Shown: positions 50,176 through 61,003 of the stretch, one piece after another
Position numbering within the stretch: the stretch's first letter is position 1
Layout: every line of letters starts with the position of its first letter
Origin: Natrinema mahii
Lineage (GTDB): Archaea; Halobacteriota; Halobacteria; Halobacteriales; Natrialbaceae
Reading direction: 5' to 3'
NCBI GenBank assembly: GCA_000690595.2
Contig: JHUT02000002.1
Coordinates: forward strand, 124,001-188,000
DNA length: 64,000 nt
The notes under the pieces: model-generated
What the model was told of the DNA's origin: nothing
Databases searched by the model: none
The model's input: the letters and a program-made list of their open reading frames with translations, nothing else
Program-made: the position numbers and the translations under genes

Positions 50176-52248
50176 ATGACCGGTGACATCGAGACACTCG
50201 AGCAGCTCAGTACCGATTACAAAGAGTCGATGCCCGCGGACCTGCGGGAGACCAAGTCCTTCGACTGGTACTTAGAGGAGGTGTACGAGGACCCGAAAGT
50301 AGCCCGCAACGCCCACCAGCGCGTCGCGGACATGTTCGACTACTACGGCACCACCTACGACGAGACCGAAGGGATGGTCGAGTACCAACTCGCCAGCGAG
50401 GACCCACTGGGCGACGGCGAGAACACCTTCTACGGGAAGGTGATCCACCAGTCGATCCACGAGTTCGTCAACAAGGTCAAATCCGGGGCTCGCCGGCTCG
50501 GGCCGGAACGGCGGATCAAACTCCTGCTGGGACCGGTCGGCTCCGGGAAGTCCCACTTCGACAAACAGGTCCGGCAGTACTTCGAGGACTACACGCTCCG
50601 CGAGGACGGCCGGATGTACACCTTCCGGTGGACGAACCTCTGTGACGTGATTCAGGACCAGGACCCGGCCGACGACACCGTCAGGTCTCCGATGAACCAG
50701 GACCCGCTCGTCCTCCTCCCCCTCGAGCAGCGCCAGCGGGTCATCGACGATCTCAACGAGAACCTCGATGCGCCCTACACCATCCAGAACGAGCAGGCGC
50801 TGGATCCGGAAAGCGAGTTCTACATGGACAAGCTGCTGGCGTACTACGAGGACGATCTTCAGCAGGTGCTGGAAAACCACGTCGAGATCGTCCGCTTCGT
50901 CGCCGACGAGAACAAGCGACAGGGCCTCGAGACCTTCGAGCCAAAGGACAAGAAAAACCAAGACGAGACGGAACTCACCGGCGACGTCAACTACTCGAAG
51001 ATCGCTATCTACGGCGAGAGCGACCCCCGGGCGTTCGACTACTCGGGTGCCTTCTGTAACGCGAACCGCGGCATCTTCTCCGGCGAGGAACTGCTCAAAC
51101 TCCAGCGGGAGTTCCTCTATGACTTCCTGCATGCGACCCAGGAGCAGACGATCAAGCCCAAGAACAACCCCCGGATCGACATCGACCAGGTGATCGTCGG
51201 CCGGACGAACATGCCCGAGTACAAGGACAAGAAAGGCGACGAGAAGATGGAGGCCTTCAACGACCGTACCAAGCGGATCGACTTCCCGTACGTCCTCTCC
51301 TACGAGGACGAGGCCAGCATCTACGAGAAGATGCTCCAGAACGCCGACGTGCCAGACATCAACGTCGAGCCCCACACCTTAGAGATGGCGGGGCTGTTCG
51401 GCGTCCTGACCCGTATCGAGGAACCCGACACCGAGACCGTCGGGCTGCTCTCGAAGGCCAAGGCCTACAACGGCGAGATCGACGAGGGCGACGACATCGA
51501 CACGAAAAAGCTCCGCGAGGAAGCCGAGGCAAAAGCCGAGATCGGCGAGGGCATGGTCGGGGTCTCACCGCGCTTTATCGGCGACGAGATCGCCGAGGCG
51601 ATCATGGACTCGAAACACCGCCAGCGCGGCTTCCTCTCGCCGCTGACGGTGTTTAACTTCTTCGAGGAGAACCTCGAGCACCACGGCTCCATCCCCGAGG
51701 ACAACTTCGAGCAGTACTACCGCTACCTCGAGACGGTCCGCGAGGAGTACAAAGAACGGGCCATCGAGGACGTCCGCCACGCCTTGGCCTACGACATCGA
51801 CGAGATCCAGCGCCAAGGCGAGAAGTACATGGACCACGTGATGGCCTACATCGACGACGACACGATCGAGGACGAGCTCACGGGCCGCGAGCAAGAGCCC
51901 GACGAGACGTTCCTGCGGTCGGTCGAGGAGAAACTCGACATCCCCGAAGACCGCAAGGAGGACTTCCGCCAGGAGGTCTCGAACTGGGTCTCCCGGCGCG
52001 CCCGCGAAGGTGAGGCGTTCAATCCCCAGGACAACGAGCGCCTGCGCCGCGCCCTGGAACGCAAGCTTTGGGAGGACAAGAAACACAATATCAACTTCTC
52101 CGCGCTGGTGTCGGCCAACGAGTTCGACGACGACGAACGCTCCGCGTGGATCGACGCACTGATCGAACAGGGCTACTCCGAAGGCGGCGCGAAGGAGGTC
52201 CTCGAGTTCGCCGGCGCGGAGGTCGCCAAGACCGAGATGGAAGACTAA
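50176..52248 (+). CDS. prkA: PrkA-type serine protein kinase (first copy)
   Basis: A 690-aa AAA+-type kinase. After an N-terminal helical region, Walker A GPVGSGKS lies at 119-126, 'YTFRWTNLC' and 'NRGIFSGEELLKLQREFLYDFLHATQEQ' follow (PrkA core), and the C-terminal 250 residues hold the kinase-like PrkA_N/C tail. PrkA regulates stress and stationary-phase responses, forming a module with YeaH/YcgB in bacteria. ATG 50176 (MTGDIETLEQL) follows a 576-bp gap. The next gene begins after one nt. Known family; halophile targets not known. Confidence 0.95.
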   Translation: MTGDIETLEQLSTDYKESMPADLRETKSFDWYLEEVYEDPKVARNAHQRVADMFDYYGTTYDETEGMVEYQLASEDPLGDGENTFYGKVIHQSIHEFVNKVKSGARRLGPERRIKLLLGPVGSGKSHFDKQVRQYFEDYTLREDGRMYTFRWTNLCDVIQDQDPADDTVRSPMNQDPLVLLPLEQRQRVIDDLNENLDAPYTIQNEQALDPESEFYMDKLLAYYEDDLQQVLENHVEIVRFVADENKRQGLETFEPKDKKNQDETELTGDVNYSKIAIYGESDPRAFDYSGAFCNANRGIFSGEELLKLQREFLYDFLHATQEQTIKPKNNPRIDIDQVIVGRTNMPEYKDKKGDEKMEAFNDRTKRIDFPYVLSYEDEASIYEKMLQNADVPDINVEPHTLEMAGLFGVLTRIEEPDTETVGLLSKAKAYNGEIDEGDDIDTKKLREEAEAKAEIGEGMVGVSPRFIGDEIAEAIMDSKHRQRGFLSPLTVFNFFEENLEHHGSIPEDNFEQYYRYLETVREEYKERAIEDVRHALAYDIDEIQRQGEKYMDHVMAYIDDDTIEDELTGREQEPDETFLRSVEEKLDIPEDRKEDFRQEVSNWVSRRAREGEAFNPQDNERLRRALERKLWEDKKHNINFSALVSANEFDDDERSAWIDALIEQGYSEGGAKEVLEFAGAEVAKTEMED

Positions 52249-52249
52249 C

Positions 52250-54541
52250 ATGACCGGACACGAGTACGTCACCGAGGCCGACCGCGCCCTCGAGGAGACC
52301 TACGAGGAGCCGATGAGCCTCGCGGCGTACGTCGATCGGCTCTTCGAGAACCCCCGGATTGCCTCCCACGCCTCGAAATATTTGCTCGAGGCGATCGAGG
52401 CCGCCGGTACCCGCACGGTCGTCGAGGAAGGCGAGGAGAAGGAACGATATCGCTTCTTCGACGATCCGCACAACGACGGCGAACACGCCATTCTGGGCAA
52501 CACGGAGGTCCTGAACGGGTTCGTCGACGACCTGCGATCGATCGCCGCGGGCCGGGCGAAAGACGAGAAGATCATCTGGTTCGAGGGGCCCACGGCGACG
52601 GGCAAGTCCGAACTCAAGCGGTGTCTGGTCAACGGGCTGCGCGAGTACTCGAAGACGCCCGAGGGCCGCCGGTACACCGTCGAGTGGAACATTTCGACCG
52701 CCGAGGGCGGCGACCGCGGGCTGAGCTACGGCGACGACGCCGGCGCGAGCGCTGCGGACGAACAAAACTGGTACGAGAGTCCGGTGCAGGCCCACCCGCT
52801 GTCGGTGTTCCCCGACGCCGTCCGCGAGGACCTGCTCGCCGCGTTGAACGACGAACTCGACGATCACGTCCCGATCCAGGTCGACGCGGCGCTCGATCCC
52901 TTCTCGCGGGAGGCCTACGACTTCCTCGAGGAGCGCTACCGCCGGGCCGGCGAGGACGACCTGTTCTCGGCGATCACCGACGAGGATCACCTGCGCGTGA
53001 AAAACTACGTCGTCGACGTCGGACAGGGCGTCGGCGTCCTCCACTCCGAGGACGACGGCCGGCCCAAGGAACGGCTCGTCGGCTCGTGGATGCACGGCAT
53101 GCTCCAGGAGTTGGACTCGCGGGGCCGGAAGAACCCGCAGGCGTTTAGCTACGACGGCGTCCTCTCGCAGGGCAACGGCGTCCTCACCATCGTCGAGGAC
53201 GCGGCCCAGCACGCCGACCTCCTCCAGAAGCTGCTGAACGTCCCCGACGAGCAATCGGTGAAACTGGACAAGGGCATCGGGATGGACGTCGACAGCCAGC
53301 TGCTGATCATCTCCAACCCCGATCTCGAGGCCCAGCTCAACCAGCACTCCGATCGAAACGGAATGGACCCGCTGAAAGCGCTGAAACGCCGCCTCGACAA
53401 GCACCGCTTTGGCTACCTGACGAACCTGAGCCTCGAGACGGAGCTCATCCGCCGCGAGCTAACGAACGAGACGGCGGTCTGGGAGGCCGAGAGCTACGAC
53501 GAGCTCGCCGACCGGATCCGCGCGCCAGTGGGAGTGACGATCAAGGACCGCGACGGCGAGGCGCGGATTCAGGAGTTCGCGCCCCACGCCATCGAGTCGG
53601 CCGCGCTGTATGCCGTCGTCACCCGGCTGGACGAGGAGCACCTCCCGAACGGGCTCGACCTCGTGGACAAGGCGCTGATCTACGATCAGGGGTTCCTGCA
53701 GGAGGGCGATAGCCGCCGCGAGAAAGCGGAGTTCGACTTCGACGACGACGGCAACGACGGCGATCACGGCATCCCGGTCACGTACACGCGGGACACGCTC
53801 GCGGAACTGCTCCAGACCGACCGCGACCGCCACCACGCCGACCTCCCGGTCGAGGACGTGGTCATGCCACGGGACGTCCTCAACGCGATGGTCGAGGGGC
53901 TGGTCGACGCGCCAGTGTTCTCGACGGGCGAGCGCTCCGAGTTCGAGAACCGCGTCGTCCCCGTGAAAAACTACGTCTACGACCAGCAGGAAAGCGACGT
54001 CATCGAGGCGATCATGTACGACAAGCGCGTCGACGAGGAGACCGTCGCCGAGTACGTCGAACACGTCTACGCGTGGGAGACCGACGAGCCGCTGTACAAC
54101 GACCGCGGCGAGCGGGTCGAGCCCGATCCGCTGAAGATGAAGCTATTCGAAATCGAACATCTCGGCCGGTTCTCCGAGAGCGAATACGACGGGAACCAGC
54201 CCCGCGAGAGCGTCCGGAACTTCCGGCGCGAGAAGGTCATCACGTCGCTGAACCGCCACGCGTGGGAACACCGCGACGAGGACTTCTCGGTCGAGGACGT
54301 CGATCTTACCGCGATCCCGGTGATCAAGACCGTCCTCGAGAGCCACGACTGGGACGACGTCGAGCGGACCTTCGAGGACTTCGATCCGCGACAGTGGAGC
54401 GATCCGCCGAGCGACACCCAGACCGCGGCGGTCAAGGAAGACACGATCGAGACGATGGTCGACCTCTTCGGCTACTCGGCGGCGTCGGCCGAGCTAACCA
54501 GTAGACACGTCATGGGACAGGTGAGTTACAGATGGGACTGA
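52250..54541 (+). CDS. PrkA-type serine protein kinase (second, diverged copy)
   Basis: A 763-aa paralogue of the upstream protein. '[24 protein letters not shown]', Walker A GPTATGKS near 112-119, '[26 protein letters not shown]' and a C-terminal kinase domain ('[19 protein letters not shown]'). It is longer through an insert of charged residues around 480-520. The tandem arrangement of two PrkA proteins is typical of haloarchaea. It overlaps yeaH by 10 nt. Confidence 0.93.
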   Translation: MTGHEYVTEADRALEETYEEPMSLAAYVDRLFENPRIASHASKYLLEAIEAAGTRTVVEEGEEKERYRFFDDPHNDGEHAILGNTEVLNGFVDDLRSIAAGRAKDEKIIWFEGPTATGKSELKRCLVNGLREYSKTPEGRRYTVEWNISTAEGGDRGLSYGDDAGASAADEQNWYESPVQAHPLSVFPDAVREDLLAALNDELDDHVPIQVDAALDPFSREAYDFLEERYRRAGEDDLFSAITDEDHLRVKNYVVDVGQGVGVLHSEDDGRPKERLVGSWMHGMLQELDSRGRKNPQAFSYDGVLSQGNGVLTIVEDAAQHADLLQKLLNVPDEQSVKLDKGIGMDVDSQLLIISNPDLEAQLNQHSDRNGMDPLKALKRRLDKHRFGYLTNLSLETELIRRELTNETAVWEAESYDELADRIRAPVGVTIKDRDGEARIQEFAPHAIESAALYAVVTRLDEEHLPNGLDLVDKALIYDQGFLQEGDSRREKAEFDFDDDGNDGDHGIPVTYTRDTLAELLQTDRDRHHADLPVEDVVMPRDVLNAMVEGLVDAPVFSTGERSEFENRVVPVKNYVYDQQESDVIEAIMYDKRVDEETVAEYVEHVYAWETDEPLYNDRGERVEPDPLKMKLFEIEHLGRFSESEYDGNQPRESVRNFRREKVITSLNRHAWEHRDEDFSVEDVDLTAIPVIKTVLESHDWDDVERTFEDFDPRQWSDPPSDTQTAAVKEDTIETMVDLFGYSAASAELTSRHVMGQVSYRWD

Positions 54542-55860
54542 GAGACGACCTCGAGCGGTTCCGCGAAGTCGGCGAGGAGCGCCGCGAAGACCTGGCCGAC
54601 TTCATCCAGTACGGCGACCTCGCGGGGAGCGGCCCCGGCGAGATCAACATCCCGGTCAAGATCGTCTCGCTGCCGGAGTTCGAGTACGATCGGCGCGATC
54701 AGGGCGGGGTCGGCCAGGGCGAGGACGGGACCCCCGACGCCGGTCAGCCGGTCGGCCAGCCCCAGCCACAGCCGGGCGACGACGACGGCGAGGACGGCGA
54801 GCCCGGCGAGGAGGGCGGCGACCACGAGTACTACGAGATGGACCCCGAGGAGTTCGCCGAGGAACTCGACGAGGAACTCGGGCTCGACCTCGACCCCAAG
54901 GGCAAGAAGGTCGTCGAGGAGAAGGAAGGACCGTTCACCGACCTCACGCGGACCGGCCCCAACAGCACGCTCGACTTCGAGCGGATGTTCAAGGAGGGAC
55001 TCAAGCGCAAGCTCGCGATGGACTTCGACGAGGAGTTCCTGCGGGAACTCTGCAAGGTCGAGGGGATTTCGCCCCGCGAGGTCTTCGAGTGGGCCCGCGG
55101 CGAGAACCTCCCGGTGTCGATGGCCTGGATCGAAGAGGCCTACAGCGACGTGCCCGACGACGAGCGGGGCAAATGGGCCTCGATCGAGGCGGTCGAGGAC
55201 AACGTCGAACGCGAGAGCGTCCAGCAGAAGATCCGCCGCGAGGGGATCCAACACGTCCCCTTCCGCCGCGAGGACGAGCGCTACCGCCACCCCGAGATCA
55301 TCGAGGAGAAGGAGAAGAACGTCGTGGTCGTCAACATCCGCGACGTCTCCGGCTCGATGCGCGAGAAGAAACGCGAACTCGTCGAGCGGACCTTCACCCC
55401 GCTGGACTGGTACCTGCAGGGCAAGTACGACAACGCCGAGTTCGTCTACATCGCCCACGACGCCGACGCCTGGGCGGTCGAGCGCGACGAGTTCTTCGGC
55501 ATCCGCTCCGGCGGCGGCACCAAGATCTCGAGCGCGTACGAACTCGCCCAGCAGCTCTTAGAGGAGTACCCCTGGAGCGACTGGAACCGCTACGTCTTCG
55601 CGGCGGGCGACTCCGAGAACTCCTCGAACGACACCGAGGAGCGGGTCATCCCGCTGATGGAGGAGATCCCGGCGAACCTCCACGCCTACGTGGAGACCCA
55701 GCCGTCGGGCAACGCCATCAACGCCACCCACGCCGAGGAACTCGAGCGCCACTTCGGGACCGACGCCGACGACGTGGCGGTGGCCTACGTCAACGACCAG
55801 TCGGACGTGACCGACGCGATCTACGACATCCTCTCGACGGAGGGAGAAGCAGATGAGTAA
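54532..55860 (+). CDS. yeaH: YeaH/YhbH (DUF444) vWA-like protein
   Basis: A 442-aa protein. A disordered Gln/Pro/Asp/Glu-rich linker spans about 60-105. The C-terminal half is a vWA fold with MIDAS motif 'RDVSGSM' near 270-276, '[35 protein letters not shown]' (metal Thr in 'GGGTKISS'). In bacteria it works with the PrkA kinase. It overlaps both neighbours, so translation of the four genes is coupled. Confidence 0.95.
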   Translation: MGLRDDLERFREVGEERREDLADFIQYGDLAGSGPGEINIPVKIVSLPEFEYDRRDQGGVGQGEDGTPDAGQPVGQPQPQPGDDDGEDGEPGEEGGDHEYYEMDPEEFAEELDEELGLDLDPKGKKVVEEKEGPFTDLTRTGPNSTLDFERMFKEGLKRKLAMDFDEEFLRELCKVEGISPREVFEWARGENLPVSMAWIEEAYSDVPDDERGKWASIEAVEDNVERESVQQKIRREGIQHVPFRREDERYRHPEIIEEKEKNVVVVNIRDVSGSMREKKRELVERTFTPLDWYLQGKYDNAEFVYIAHDADAWAVERDEFFGIRSGGGTKISSAYELAQQLLEEYPWSDWNRYVFAAGDSENSSNDTEERVIPLMEEIPANLHAYVETQPSGNAINATHAEELERHFGTDADDVAVAYVNDQSDVTDAIYDILSTEGEADE

Positions 55861-57880
55861 ACGCAACTCCAACGCGGACCGTTTCCGCAAACAGGCGATC
55901 GCGGGCGAGCTCGAGGAGCCGGTTTCCGAGGCCAGAAACCTCGCCGAGAAGCTCGGCCTCGAGCCCTACCCCGTGAAGTACTGGATCATCGACTACGACG
56001 AGATGAACGAACTCATCGCCTACGGCGGGTTCCAATCTCGGTATCCCCACTGGCGGTGGGGCATGCAGTACGACAAGCAACAGAAGCAGGGCCAGTACGG
56101 CGGCGGGAAGGCCTTCGAAATCGTCAACAACGATAACCCGGCCCACGCCTTCCTGCAGGAGTCGAACACGGTGGCCGACCAGAAGGCGGTGATCACCCAC
56201 GTCGAGGCCCACTCGGACTTCTTCGCGAACAACGACTGGTTCGGCATGTTCACGGGCGGCCGGGCCGACGAGGACCAGGTCAACGCCGCCGCCATGCTCG
56301 AGCGCCACGCCAGAGCCATCGACGAGTACATGGCCGATCCCGACATCGACCGCGCCGAGGTCGAGAAGTGGATCGACCACTGTCTGAGCCTCGAGGACAA
56401 CATCGACCAGCATCAGGTCTTCACCCGCCGGCTCGACGTCGACCAGCCGGCCGCGGAGATCGACGAGGACCTCGCCGAGAAGCTAGACGAACTCGACCTC
56501 TCCGACGAGATCAAAGGCGAGGTCTTCGACGCGGAGTGGGTCGAGAAACTCGAGGACGAGGAGATCACCGGGAGTGTCCCGGAGGAGCCACAGAAGGACC
56601 TACTGGCGTTCGTCCGCGAACACGGCAAGCAGTACGACGAGGCGGCCGGCCGCGGCGTCGAGATGGAGGAGTGGCAACGCGACATCCTCGATATGATGCG
56701 CGCGGAGGCCTACTACTTCGCCGCCCAGAAGATGACGAAGGTGATGAACGAGGGCTGGGCCGCCTACTGGGAGTCGACGATGATGACCGACGAGGCCTTC
56801 GCCGGCGACGACGAGTTCCTCAACTACGCCGACCACATGGCGAAAGTCCTGGCCTCGGGCGGGCTCAACCCCTACAGCCTCGGGATGGAACTCTGGGAGT
56901 ACGTCGAGAACACCACCAACCGGCAGGAGGTCCTCGAGGCCCTGTTGCGCGTCGAGGGAGTCTCCTGGCGTAACCTCACCGACGTCGTCGACGTCGACGA
57001 CGTCCTCGAGCGGCTCGAGCCACCGGAAGCGATCGAGAATATTACCCCGGATACGCTCGAGCAACTCGAGGCCGTGCCCGACGAGTGGGTCGATCGCGAG
57101 GCCCTCGAGCGGGCCCGCGAGGGCGAGATCGACCTCGAGAAATATCCCTGGAAGGTCCTGACCTACGAGGGGCTGGCCCGCCGCCACTACTCGCTGGTCA
57201 AGCGCCAGCACCGCGGCTTCCTCAAGCGGGTCAGTCAGAACGACCTCGAGCGGATCGGCCGCTACCTCTTCGACGACGCGCGGTACGACTCGGTCGACGA
57301 AGCACTCGAGAATATCGACTACGCGGCCGGCTGGGACCGGCTGTTCGACGTCCGGGAGAGTCACAACGACGTGACCTTCCTCGACGAATTCCTGACTCAG
57401 GAGTTCATCACGGAGAACAACTATTTCACCTACGAACACTCGCAGGCGACGGGGCAGTTCCACGTCGCCAGCGACGCCGCCGAAGACGTCAAGAAGAAAC
57501 TGCTCTTGCAGTTTACCAACTTCGGGAAGCCGACCATCGCCGTCTACGACGGCAACTACAACAACGCCAACGAACTGTTGCTCGGTCACCAGTACAACGG
57601 CGTCATGCTCGATCTCGGGCAGGCCCGGGAGACGCTGAAGCGGATCTTCGAGCTGTGGGGGCGGCCGGTGAACCTGCTGACGATCGTCAAGGAAGTCGAC
57701 GAACACGACATCGAGGTCGCAAAGCGGCGCAACCGCGAGCCCGACGCCGAAGAGCAGGGCAAACTGCTCCGGTACGACGGCCAGACGATGACGACCGAGG
57801 ACGTCCCCTGGGAGGAGGTCGACCACCTCGCGGCCGACGACGTGGACTACGACACGAAGCCCGACGAGTGGCTGGCCTGA
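55853..57880 (+). CDS. spoVR: SpoVR/YcgB family protein
   Basis: A 675-aa protein with the family blocks '[47 protein letters not shown]', '[20 protein letters not shown]', '[24 protein letters not shown]' and '[28 protein letters not shown]'. It is larger than bacterial YcgB (about 510 aa) through extra N- and C-terminal segments. It completes the PrkA-YeaH-SpoVR operon. Biochemical activity of the family is unsettled. Confidence 0.95.
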   Translation: MSKRNSNADRFRKQAIAGELEEPVSEARNLAEKLGLEPYPVKYWIIDYDEMNELIAYGGFQSRYPHWRWGMQYDKQQKQGQYGGGKAFEIVNNDNPAHAFLQESNTVADQKAVITHVEAHSDFFANNDWFGMFTGGRADEDQVNAAAMLERHARAIDEYMADPDIDRAEVEKWIDHCLSLEDNIDQHQVFTRRLDVDQPAAEIDEDLAEKLDELDLSDEIKGEVFDAEWVEKLEDEEITGSVPEEPQKDLLAFVREHGKQYDEAAGRGVEMEEWQRDILDMMRAEAYYFAAQKMTKVMNEGWAAYWESTMMTDEAFAGDDEFLNYADHMAKVLASGGLNPYSLGMELWEYVENTTNRQEVLEALLRVEGVSWRNLTDVVDVDDVLERLEPPEAIENITPDTLEQLEAVPDEWVDREALERAREGEIDLEKYPWKVLTYEGLARRHYSLVKRQHRGFLKRVSQNDLERIGRYLFDDARYDSVDEALENIDYAAGWDRLFDVRESHNDVTFLDEFLTQEFITENNYFTYEHSQATGQFHVASDAAEDVKKKLLLQFTNFGKPTIAVYDGNYNNANELLLGHQYNGVMLDLGQARETLKRIFELWGRPVNLLTIVKEVDEHDIEVAKRRNREPDAEEQGKLLRYDGQTMTTEDVPWEEVDHLAADDVDYDTKPDEWLA

Positions 57881-57957
57881 GACGGGGTACCGTCCGGCAA
57901 CGGGCGATCGCGTTGGCCAGAAGGCTTTTGCTGACTTTCTCCGATGGGGCAGACACG

Positions 57958-58980
57958 ATGGATGGGGACGGGGGCGAGGCCGTCGATCTCCGGGGCCGGG
58001 GAGCCACCGGGATCGACCTGCCAGCAGTTCTGACGCGACTCGACGGGGAGCCGAGCGAACAACGGGCGGCCGTCAGCCGGATCCGCACCGCGATCGACGA
58101 GCGGGACGGGGCAACCGGCTGTGCCCCGACGGTGCCGAAACTCCGGTCGCTGCTCGAGCAACCCGAGATCGACTTCCGCGAGACGGTCGCCGCCTGTCTC
58201 GCCGATCTGGCGGCCGAGGCACCGACCGATGTCGCGCCGTCGACCGGGTCGATCGTCGCCGTCGCCCGCGAGGAACCCGATCGGCCGATGACCGGCGAGT
58301 TGCTCCGGTGTCTCGCAGCCGTCGCGGCCGAGCGACCCGACGTGGTCGTCGATCACGCCGCGGCGATCGCCGACGTCCTCGAGCGGCGGTCGGGCTACGA
58401 CACGGACGGCCTCGACGCGCTGGCCCACGTTTCTCGGGTCGATCCGACGGCGCTCGAGCCGGCGGTATCCGTGTTGAAAGCGGCGCTGTCGGCTGCTCCG
58501 GCAGAGAACGGGCGGCCCGCACTGCGCGCGCTCGGACGACTGGCGCGGTCGGAGGGTGACCCCGGCTCGCTCGAGTTCGTCTCCCACGCCGCGGCGCTCG
58601 TCGATCACGGGAACCCGGACGTCCGACACGAGGCGATCGGTTGCCTCGGCGACGTGGCCCACCACGACCCAGCGGCTGTCGAATCGGTCACCGCGGAGCT
58701 GGGGGCGGCGCTTTCCTGTGACGATCCCGATACCCGGGCCGCGGCCGCGGTCACGATCGCCCGCATCGCCGCCCGAACCGAGACCACGGTCGGTCCGGTC
58801 CGCCGCCAGTTGCTCGCGTTGCTCGCCGACGACCACGCGCACGTCCGGGCGAACGCCTGCGTCGCGCTCGGACACGGGGGCGTCGAGGCCGCCGAACCGC
58901 GACTCGCCGACCTCGCGAGCCGGGACCCGGCACCGAACGTCCGCGACAGGGCGTCGTGGGCCGCGGGCCAGTTGTCGTAG
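57958..58980 (+). CDS. HEAT-repeat protein
   Basis: A 340-aa protein built from about eight helical repeats: 'RTAIDERDGATG', 'DFRETVAACLADLAAEAPTD', 'TDGLDALAHVSRVDPTALEPAV', 'LRALGRLARSEGD', 'VRHEAIGCLGDVAHHDPAAVE', 'TRAAAAVTIARIAARTET' and 'VRANACVALGHGG'. Such scaffolds bind proteins. It starts 77 nt after spoVR and may be the fifth gene of that operon. Confidence 0.85.
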   Translation: MDGDGGEAVDLRGRGATGIDLPAVLTRLDGEPSEQRAAVSRIRTAIDERDGATGCAPTVPKLRSLLEQPEIDFRETVAACLADLAAEAPTDVAPSTGSIVAVAREEPDRPMTGELLRCLAAVAAERPDVVVDHAAAIADVLERRSGYDTDGLDALAHVSRVDPTALEPAVSVLKAALSAAPAENGRPALRALGRLARSEGDPGSLEFVSHAAALVDHGNPDVRHEAIGCLGDVAHHDPAAVESVTAELGAALSCDDPDTRAAAAVTIARIAARTETTVGPVRRQLLALLADDHAHVRANACVALGHGGVEAAEPRLADLASRDPAPNVRDRASWAAGQLS

Positions 58981-59030
58981 TCCGCGCCGGAACCGAAACC
59001 GAGCCCTTTCTCGCAGTCGTAGGCCCGTCC

Positions 59031-59432
59031 ATGACGTTTACCGTCGAAACGGACGACCGGCTGACGACCGTCGACGTGACCGACACGATCGCTGCGTCGG
59101 TCCCGGACGACTGTGAGTCGGGTACCTGTACGGCCTTCGTCGAACACACGACGGCCGCGCTCGTCGTCCAGGAGGACGAGCCGCGGCTCCGGGGCGACCT
59201 CGAGTCGTTCCTGCGGGACCTCGTTCCCGATTCGGGTCACGCACACGACGAACTGGACGGCAACGCGGACTCGCATCTCCGGGCGGCGCTGCTGGGCCCC
59301 GACGTGACGATTCCGGTCGCGGACGGCGAACCGGCGCTGGGGACCTGGCAATCGGTGTTGCTCGTCGAGTGCGACGGGCCGCGAACGCGGACGGTGTCGG
59401 TGACGACGACCGAGGCTGATAGTAGCCACTGA
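59031..59432 (+). CDS. YjbQ/UPF0047 family protein
   Basis: A 133-aa protein with the signature 'CTAFVEHTTAALVVQEDEPRL', 'HAHDELDGNADSHLRAALLG', and 'GTWQSVLLVECDGPRTRTVSV'. Conserved His and Asp fit the proposed weak thiamine-phosphate synthase or metal-binding role. The final 'ADSSH' and TGA stop lie in the terminal repeat of a palindromic element. I used ATG 59031; an upstream in-frame start would add an unrelated tail. Confidence 0.92.
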   Translation: MTFTVETDDRLTTVDVTDTIAASVPDDCESGTCTAFVEHTTAALVVQEDEPRLRGDLESFLRDLVPDSGHAHDELDGNADSHLRAALLGPDVTIPVADGEPALGTWQSVLLVECDGPRTRTVSVTTTEADSSH

Positions 59433-59499
59433 CAGTCATTGCAACCTGATCGTGCGATGTCGTCGCGATCAGTGTATAAATCGTGTCAGTGGCTACTAT
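59419..59499 (+). mobile_element. Palindromic mini-element (MITE-like), copy 2
   Basis: Outer arms ATAGTAGCCACTGACA (59419-59434) and TGTCAGTGGCTACTAT (59484-59499) are a perfect 16-bp inverted repeat; inside, CTGATCG and CGATCAG form a second. It aligns with the reverse strand of 10059-10144. It lies between convergent genes yjbQ and the GDPD gene, and the yjbQ stop codon is in its left arm. Confidence 0.8.
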
Positions 59500-59552
59500 A
59501 GCCGAGCCCGCCGTATCGGCGCGCGAGTCGGTCGGCGGCCGTCACTCGCCCG

Positions 59553-60218
59553 CTACACGTCGATCGGTCGATCGGCCGAGACGTAGTCGACGCCCCGCCG
59601 ATCGAGCAGGCGCGCCGTCGGTGCCCGCTCGACCGTCCAGGCGTGGACCTCGAGGTCGACCACCTTCGCCCGCGGGACGATCCCGGTCGCCAGACACCGA
59701 ACGCGGTTCGCGCCGAGTGCGGCGCAGTCGAGTTCCACCGCCGTCGTCACCGGCGTCTCGAGGCGGTGGCTGGCCAGCAGTCCGATCGGCTGGCCCGGGT
59801 CGCGCTCCCGGACCGTCCGCAGTTCGTCGGGTAGAAAGGAGGTAACGACGACCCGGTCGGAGTGGTCGGCCCGGTCGACGGTCGCGAGAACGTCGGCGGC
59901 GAGGCCGCGCTCTTTCAGTTCGATGTGGACTTCGACCGTCGGCGGGACGGCCGCGAGTACGGCGGCGAGCGTCGGGATCCCCTCGCCGGTCCCGCGGACG
60001 GACCGGTCGGCGAGCGCCTCGAGCGGGAGGGCCGAAACGGTACCGGTGCCGTCGGTGACCCGGTCGATCGTCTCGTCGTGAACGACGACGAGTTCCCCGG
60101 TCCCACAGCGGCGCACGTCGACCTCGACGGCGTCGGCGCGGGCTGCCGCGGTGCGGACCGCGCCGATCGTGTTCTCGGGCGCGACCGCGGCGAACCCTCG
60201 GTGGGCGATACAGCGCAT
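59553..60218 (-). CDS. Glycerophosphodiester phosphodiesterase, cytosolic
   Basis: A 221-aa enzyme with no signal peptide: 'MRCIAHRGFAAVAPENT' (His6-Arg7, Glu15), 'AVEVDVRRCGTGELVVVHDET', 'VEVHIELKERG' and 'LEVHAWTVERAPTARLLDRRGVDYVSADRP'. It should release glycerol-3-phosphate from diesters inside the cell. A second, Tat-signal copy lies at 17104-18168, so the window carries one outside-facing and one inside-facing enzyme. Confidence 0.93.
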   Translation of the reverse strand: MRCIAHRGFAAVAPENTIGAVRTAAARADAVEVDVRRCGTGELVVVHDETIDRVTDGTGTVSALPLEALADRSVRGTGEGIPTLAAVLAAVPPTVEVHIELKERGLAADVLATVDRADHSDRVVVTSFLPDELRTVRERDPGQPIGLLASHRLETPVTTAVELDCAALGANRVRCLATGIVPRAKVVDLEVHAWTVERAPTARLLDRRGVDYVSADRPIDV

Positions 60219-60399
60219 AGCGGTCGATCGTCGCCCAGCGGCTTCAGTCGGTCGCCGGGTCGCAGCCGTCGGATCCGCGGAGAGTCACCGAGATCGGCCC
60301 AAAGCACTTAGCAAGTATCGTTAAAAGAACTGCCTGACTAGCTGAGAACGACCGCTGGACCGGGCGGGACATCGACGCCCGATCAGTTCTGATCTACGC

Positions 60400-60834
60400 A
60401 TGAGAGGCCAACGTGACGACACGGTCGACGTCCTCCTCGTCGCGGACGACGACGAGACGACGAGACGTATCGAAGCCGAGTTCGACGACGTCGCCGTCGA
60501 AACGTCGGTCCGGGTCGTGACCGACGGGACCGAGGCGCTTCGAATCCTCACCGACTCGCCGGCCGGCCCCGATCTCGTCTTGCTGGACCGGCACCTGTCG
60601 CGAACCGACGGCCTCGAACTGCTCGAGGCGCTCGCCGACGAGGCGGCACTGGGACGGTGTCCCGTCCTCGTGCTGGCCCGGCCGGGGGATTCGGAGGCGA
60701 TCCGCGAGAGTTACCGACTCGGCGCGAACGCTTCCCTCGAGAAGCCGACGGACGCCGAGGGGTACACCGAGCTGGTCGAGGTGGTCGCGGACTTCTGGTT
60801 CAGGCGCGCGGCCCTGCCGGTGGGCGACGGCTAA
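60400..60834 (+). CDS. Stand-alone receiver-domain protein
   Basis: A 144-aa protein. 'VLLVADDDETTRRIEAEF' is the acidic pocket, 'DLVLLDRHLSRTDGLELLEALADE' carries the likely phospho-Asp, and 'LGANASLEKPTDAEGYTELVEVVADFW' the conserved Lys. It has no output domain and no adjacent kinase, like many haloarchaeal single receivers. Partner unknown. Confidence 0.88.
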   Translation: MRGQRDDTVDVLLVADDDETTRRIEAEFDDVAVETSVRVVTDGTEALRILTDSPAGPDLVLLDRHLSRTDGLELLEALADEAALGRCPVLVLARPGDSEAIRESYRLGANASLEKPTDAEGYTELVEVVADFWFRRAALPVGDG

Positions 60835-61003
60835 GACCGCTGGACGGAACGACGCGGAGATCGGTCGCTCCGCTGCGGCCGTCGCCGGTAGGGACGGCCG
60901 CGAATCCACGACCGACGTCGTATCGACTTTCGTCCAACGACCCTGCGAGTCGCCGCCGCTCGCAGCCCCGCCTTTGATGCGACAGGGTCACACACCCATC
61001 CGT

